Positions 59,761 through 64,000 of a DNA stretch of 64,000 bases are shown here, piece by piece. How positions within the stretch are numbered: position 1 is the first letter of the stretch; the number at the start of each line of letters is the position of its first letter. The notes beneath the pieces are model-generated. The model was not told the origin of the DNA and did not search any database. It saw only the letters and a program-made list of their open reading frames with translations. The stretch comes from Hoplostethus atlanticus (taxonomy: Eukaryota; Chordata; Actinopteri; Trachichthyiformes; Trachichthyidae). Position numbers and translations under genes: made by a program. Location of the stretch: NCBI GenBank assembly GCA_034670405.1, contig JAXDDX010000186.1, positions 701,997 to 765,996 on the forward strand, written 5' to 3'.

Positions 59761-61637
59761 AGCCACTTAATGTCTAAGGGTTGACTGTCACTTATATTCC
59801 TATATTAATGTAACAAAAAATACTTAAGTGACAATAAATATTAAACTTATGTTAAGCATTCGGTATCTTTAAAGTGTTATTTTAAATATTACCATTAGAA
59901 TAAGGTATTAGTATTAGGTATAGTATAAGGTATATAGTACACAACATTAGCAAAAATTAGCTGAATACATTTAATGGTCAGCATTTGTCATTTCAATTAA
60001 CATCTTTGATAAATACTGTATGTTGTTCAGGAAAATTTTAGGACTCGAGGTGACCAAAATGTTGTGTTTCAAAGTTTGGAAATCCTATAAGTTTTAGTTA
60101 TAAATTTTGGATCATATTTTTTATTGTAATCTATTCCTTCAACACTTGTTCTGGAATCAGTGTGGGTTACAGTAGGCACTGGTAATAATGTCACCTGGTC
60201 ACCTTTCTTTTGATATTCTGGGCATGACCAACTGGAGGAGATCATGGGTGGAAGCTAGGACATGCTGGAAGCAACCCTAGGTTATATAAAATGGATGGAT
60301 GGGTTCAAATTTCACTACTTATGCACCTGAGCCCAACCAGCACTCTAGAACTCACAGAAACATGATTAAATTGGGAATGGAAGACAACCTCACACCTGGT
60401 GTGTACTGTACCTCAGATATAATTAGCTGGGTTTTGTGAGCTATGGTACACGTATAATGATGAACATCAAATTTACACATTATAGTGTCAACACGGACGA
60501 GTTTCAGATTTATCTTCAACAGGCCATTTGTGGTTCATGACTCATAGCAAGCTAGATGATATACCTAAAAATACAAAAGCGTCATTTCTAACTTGTGACA
60601 ATCACAAAATGAGTCAAGCAAATTCAAGTCAAAACTATTTTATTTATATAGCCCAATATCACAAATCACAAATTTACCTCAAGGGGCTTTACAATCTGTA
60701 CAGCATACATGGGGGATTTCCTTGGATAAGGAAAAATACCCCCAAAAAACAGGGAAAACAATGGAAGAAACCTCAGGACGAGCAACAGAGGAGGGATCCC
60801 TCTACCAGGACGGAAAGACATGTAATAGATGTTGCGTGTACAGAATAGACCAACGTAAAATCACAGTATGGACAATCAGGGTGACAAAATTATAGATAGT
60901 TTGTAAACATATATGAAGAATGCACACTGCACACCTCGTGTGTGTATGTGACAAATAAACTTCTTGAATCTTGAATCTTGAGAATACGGATCCAGGAGGA
61001 TGTCGATGTCGGATAGTCAACACAAGTGTTGATTGTGATAAAAGTAAGTATTACATACTGTGAATAAGTATATATAATAAGCATACTGTCAATATGTCAG
61101 TATGTATTGACAGTTATGGACAGGACAAAAATCATTTGGTAAATGGAAGCAGTAACCATCTGAGTAGTTACATGAGAATGTGTGAATTTAAGGGCATAGT
61201 ATATTGTTTATAGTCTATAAAAGCCAACATGCTAGTGATGATGACAATGTTGACAGTGGGCTGCATATTGATGAGGTTGAGGTGATGAGATGAGAATTCT
61301 ATTATCCTACATGAAATAACAGATAGATACAGTATGGACAGACTATTGGACTGGCCTATAGGAATAGGTGGTGTGTGCATATACACAAGGTGGTATTTTC
61401 TGTGAACTCCACTCCATTAAAAATTATCCACTTTATTGAAAATAATGTGGTTAGCATTAAGAAAAACCTGCATAAAAACATACTGAGCCAGACTATCTAA
61501 ATGAATCTACAAACCTCTGTGAAAGTAACTTATCAACTACCAAAACATAATACAATATACAAATGTTCATGTCATTTATTATGCATAATATGCAACGTAA
61601 TGGTAGATAGTATATGGAAATAGGTTATTTGTGTAAG
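59761..61637. other. Intergenic sequence upstream of the right-hand gene
   Basis: It contains the LINE-tail repeat 60622-60850. Otherwise AT-rich and unassigned. Confidence 0.5.
60622..60850 (+). repeat. Teleost LINE-tail repeat
   Basis: It has the characteristic phrases TTTATTTATATAGCCCAATA, CACAAATTTACCTCAAGGGG and CCCTCTACCAGGACGGA, very common in fish genomes. Related to 24286-24600. Confidence 0.65.
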
Positions 61638-61639
61638 GA

Positions 61640-61837
61640 AAGCCGCGCATTCTTCTAAATTTCAAGGTTCAGGCGGGCACCAATAGGTAACCGAGGAGGC
61701 TGACGAGTGGTCTGATCCTGCCACCGCCAGCCAGTAGAAAGCCAGCAGGACACGTCACAATCGTTAACGTCTGTTGACATTTCGGCGCCCCCGACTCGAC
61801 CATCTATTCCGCCAGAGGCTTGCATCGCAGTTAAACG
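61640..61837 (+). promoter_or_regulatory. Probable promoter and 5' untranslated exon of the right-hand gene
   Basis: A locally GC-richer stretch (GGCGCCCCCGACTCGACC) ends in a donor, TTAAACG|GTAAGG at 61838. It sits about 2 kb upstream of the start codon at 63889 with no other coding sequence between. The exon start is not defined. Confidence 0.45.
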
Positions 61838-63888
61838 GTAAGGTTACAATAATTATGTTTTAAATTGATTACTCTGTATGGCTAAACTTACTTTCTTGAC
61901 CACAAACTAATGTTAGTCCCGTTTGACGCTGTGCCAAACGCGACTAATGTTGAACATGTGTTGTCAGAAGTTGCTAGCAAGCAAATAAACTTTGTGTTGA
62001 CTCCTTAATTAACGTTACACAATTGCATGCAACATTAACTAGACTGACATTTTTATGGAAGTTTTTTGGCCTCTTTATTCAAATGGCAATGCATTTTGCA
62101 ATTGGCAATTCAATATGCAAAGTGGCAATGCAATCCTCAATTCAGTTTGAAAATGAAAACTCAATCAATTGCATTTCATATTGCCATGGTTTTTTGGCCT
62201 CTTTATTCAAATGGCAATGCATTTTGCAATTGGCAATTCAATGTGCCCCCAGTCTATTGCATTTGGTAAAGGTGGGGCTAATTTTAACTACTTGATACTG
62301 TATACTGCTGGGTAGCTTGTGAATTTTCCCCCCAAGATCAATAAAGTCTTATCTGAACCGATATTAATACAGCATAATTTATTTGTTGACTATATTTTGT
62401 ATTATTAATCTGAATCTGCAAAATAACTAGTAACTAAAGGTATTAAATTAATGTAGTGGAGTAAAAAAGTACAATAATTCCCTCTGAATTGTAGTGGAGT
62501 ATAAGTGTAAAGTAGCAGTAAGTGGAAATACTCAAGTAAAGTACCTCAAACTAGTACTTAAGTACAATACTTTTCCATAAGGGATGGGTAAACTGCGATT
62601 TCCACTGTCAATCAAAAAGCAGTCTTCTCCATCATTATCATCTTGTACATAGTCAGCACAGCAGAATCAGCCCCTTGCCATGTTTATATGATAGCTGTGT
62701 GTGCACCTTTGCCTCTCAAAATGCACTGAAAATTCATCTTACCAGAATACACACAGAGCCAGAACCGAAGCCAGCAAATGACCCACATCTGGCCTTCGGG
62801 TAATTCCATATGAAATGGTCAAGGCATGACACCCACCATCTCAGATAGTTCTGAAACTGCTTTTGTAGTAAGAAAGGGATAAGATAAGCTTCCCTGAAGC
62901 ATTATTTTGTGGAAAAATTATTTGGTCTGTGAGAGATATAGCTAATTGGATGCACTCAAAATGAACTTTTTCATGGCATAGGATTGGTATAATATTAATT
63001 AAATATAGTTCTCATTATCCGATTTGCACCAAACTCTCTCCATATAATCTTTCAGACATAAAGAATCCATCTGAATTGTCAAAATACACCCACAGACCCC
63101 CCAAACCCTACAACAATCCCACCCTTATGGGCAGCATAGAATGGCAGTTCTCTATGTGGGACAAAACATATGAAGCTGTGGTTTGGAATATTGTTTCTTT
63201 GTATATTTCTAAGTATGGACAGTGATAATGGTCATAATTAAGTTCCTCCGTCATGTTTAATTAGTGTCTGAAGTTGACGAGCTCACACCTTATTATGTAA
63301 CATAGTAGTACCAATTTACAGTTCAAGTTCAAGTTACATTACTCTTCAGCCCATGTCTGCCTTATTATCATTTGAAAGTAATTTTTGTTAACAATGACAA
63401 AAAATGTTTCTATTACTGGTACCTTTTTTTTTTTTATCTGATCATAGGAATGGCACCATCTTGTGGTTGAAAATTGGTACTACTATGTTACATAATAAGG
63501 TGTGAGCTGGTCAACTTCAGACACTAATTAAACATGACGGAGGAACTTAATTATGACCCAAAAAAAAGTTTATTTTCATTTTGAGCGCATCCAATTAGCT
63601 ATATTTCTCACAGACCAAATGATTTTTCCACAAAATAATGCTTCAGGGAAGGTTATCTTATCCCTTTCTTACTACAAAAGCAGTTTCAGAACCATCTGAG
63701 ATGGTGGGTGTCAAAATCAACCTTTTTGTGTCCATTTGAAATGGAATGACCCCTCATTATTAAGGCAAAGTTTGAATGTAAATGTAAGTGCAACTCACAC
63801 TGACAAAGAAAATGGATTGTAACTGTTTTATTACTTTTTGGCTGGACTGAAGGTAACCCTATAATCCTCTCTCACCAGTTGTAGGACT
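61838..63888 (+). other. First intron of the right-hand gene
   Basis: It holds a 54-bp direct repeat (62061-62114 and 62189-62242), a foldback element (62798-63753) and an acceptor near 63878-63884. No coding sequence is seen. Confidence 0.5.
62798..63753. mobile_element. Foldback element of about 950 bp
   Basis: Almost the whole left half is the inverted copy of the right half. Paired phrases: GACACCCACCATCTCAGAT / ATCTGAGATGGTGGGTGTC, and AACATAGTAGTACCAATTT / AAATTGGTACTACTATGTT. The outer ends are GGGTAATTCCATATGAAATG and, inverted, GGGTCATTCCATTTCAAATG. It is non-coding, and ends only about 135 bp before the start codon of the right-hand gene. Confidence 0.85.
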
Positions 63889-64000
63889 ATGGCAGAACCA
63901 GAGACATTTCGTCTATGTGTCATCCTACCAGAGGGTGGCATTGAGAGAATAACACTTGAACGCCGCCCTGATTCTGTCTCTCAGCTTCGTCATCCCAAAC
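63889..64000 (+). CDS. 5' end of a PB1-like/SAMD3-like teleost gene (partial)
   Basis: The ATG at 63889 follows an acceptor (TCTCACCAG or GTTGTAG) and opens MAEPETFRLCVILPEGGIE, then RITLERRPDSVSQLRHPK, to the window edge without a stop. The MAEPxTxRVxVxL..xxxxxLxxxPxSVxxL pattern is that of a beta-strand-rich PB1-like head. That head is found on a large teleost family annotated as SAM-domain (SAMD3-like) or uncharacterised proteins. Only 37 residues are visible, so family membership is tentative and function unknown. Confidence 0.55.
   Translation, partial: MAEPETFRLCVILPEGGIERITLERRPDSVSQLRHPK

Overview
The window is teleost fish nuclear DNA. It has a vertebrate split gene with GT-AG introns, long (AC)n tracts, a tRNA-derived SINE with the common teleost tail, and dense hAT, Harbinger, Tc1, L2-like, Tx1-like and Nimb-like repeats. 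There are no operons or other bacterial features.

The only clear host gene of any length is FBXO38, an F-box protein that acts as the substrate receptor of an SCF ubiquitin ligase. It runs on the minus strand. Twelve coding exons lie between 36754 (start codon) and 2475 and encode about 675 residues; every exon-exon phase agrees. The C-terminal part lies beyond the left edge. A probable non-coding first exon ends at 52066, giving a first intron of about 15 kb. A second giant intron (13717-32734, about 19 kb) is filled with nested mobile elements.

The right end (61640-64000, plus strand) holds the 5' end of a second gene. It has a probable untranslated exon and then a start codon at 63889, opening into a PB1-like N-terminus typical of a teleost SAM-domain/SAMD3-like family. 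The gene runs off the window.

The most unusual object lies in the 19 kb intron. It is a transposon-like element of about 6.2 kb (17875-24082) with terminal inverted repeats of 640-700 bp. The two repeats carry the same short first coding exon (MAEAQE followed by a splice donor). Each opens an inward-facing gene. The minus-strand gene is a seven-exon integrase with a helix-turn-helix and an rve/DDE core whose acidic residues are all visible. The plus-strand gene is a four-exon partner protein of unknown function that resembles N-termini of fish G2E3/HECT-like proteins.

Other mobile DNA with readable boundaries includes three hAT elements and one hAT MITE with 8-bp target duplications, a TTAA-flanked element whose empty site survives in sister repeats, and two solo LTRs with 5-bp duplications. 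There are also two Harbinger remnants, Tc1 remnants, fragments of at least four LINE types, and a 458-bp tandem repeat. A near-identical inverted duplication (arms near 40.1-41.0 kb and 46.95-47.7 kb) encloses about 5.9 kb of LINE and Harbinger debris.
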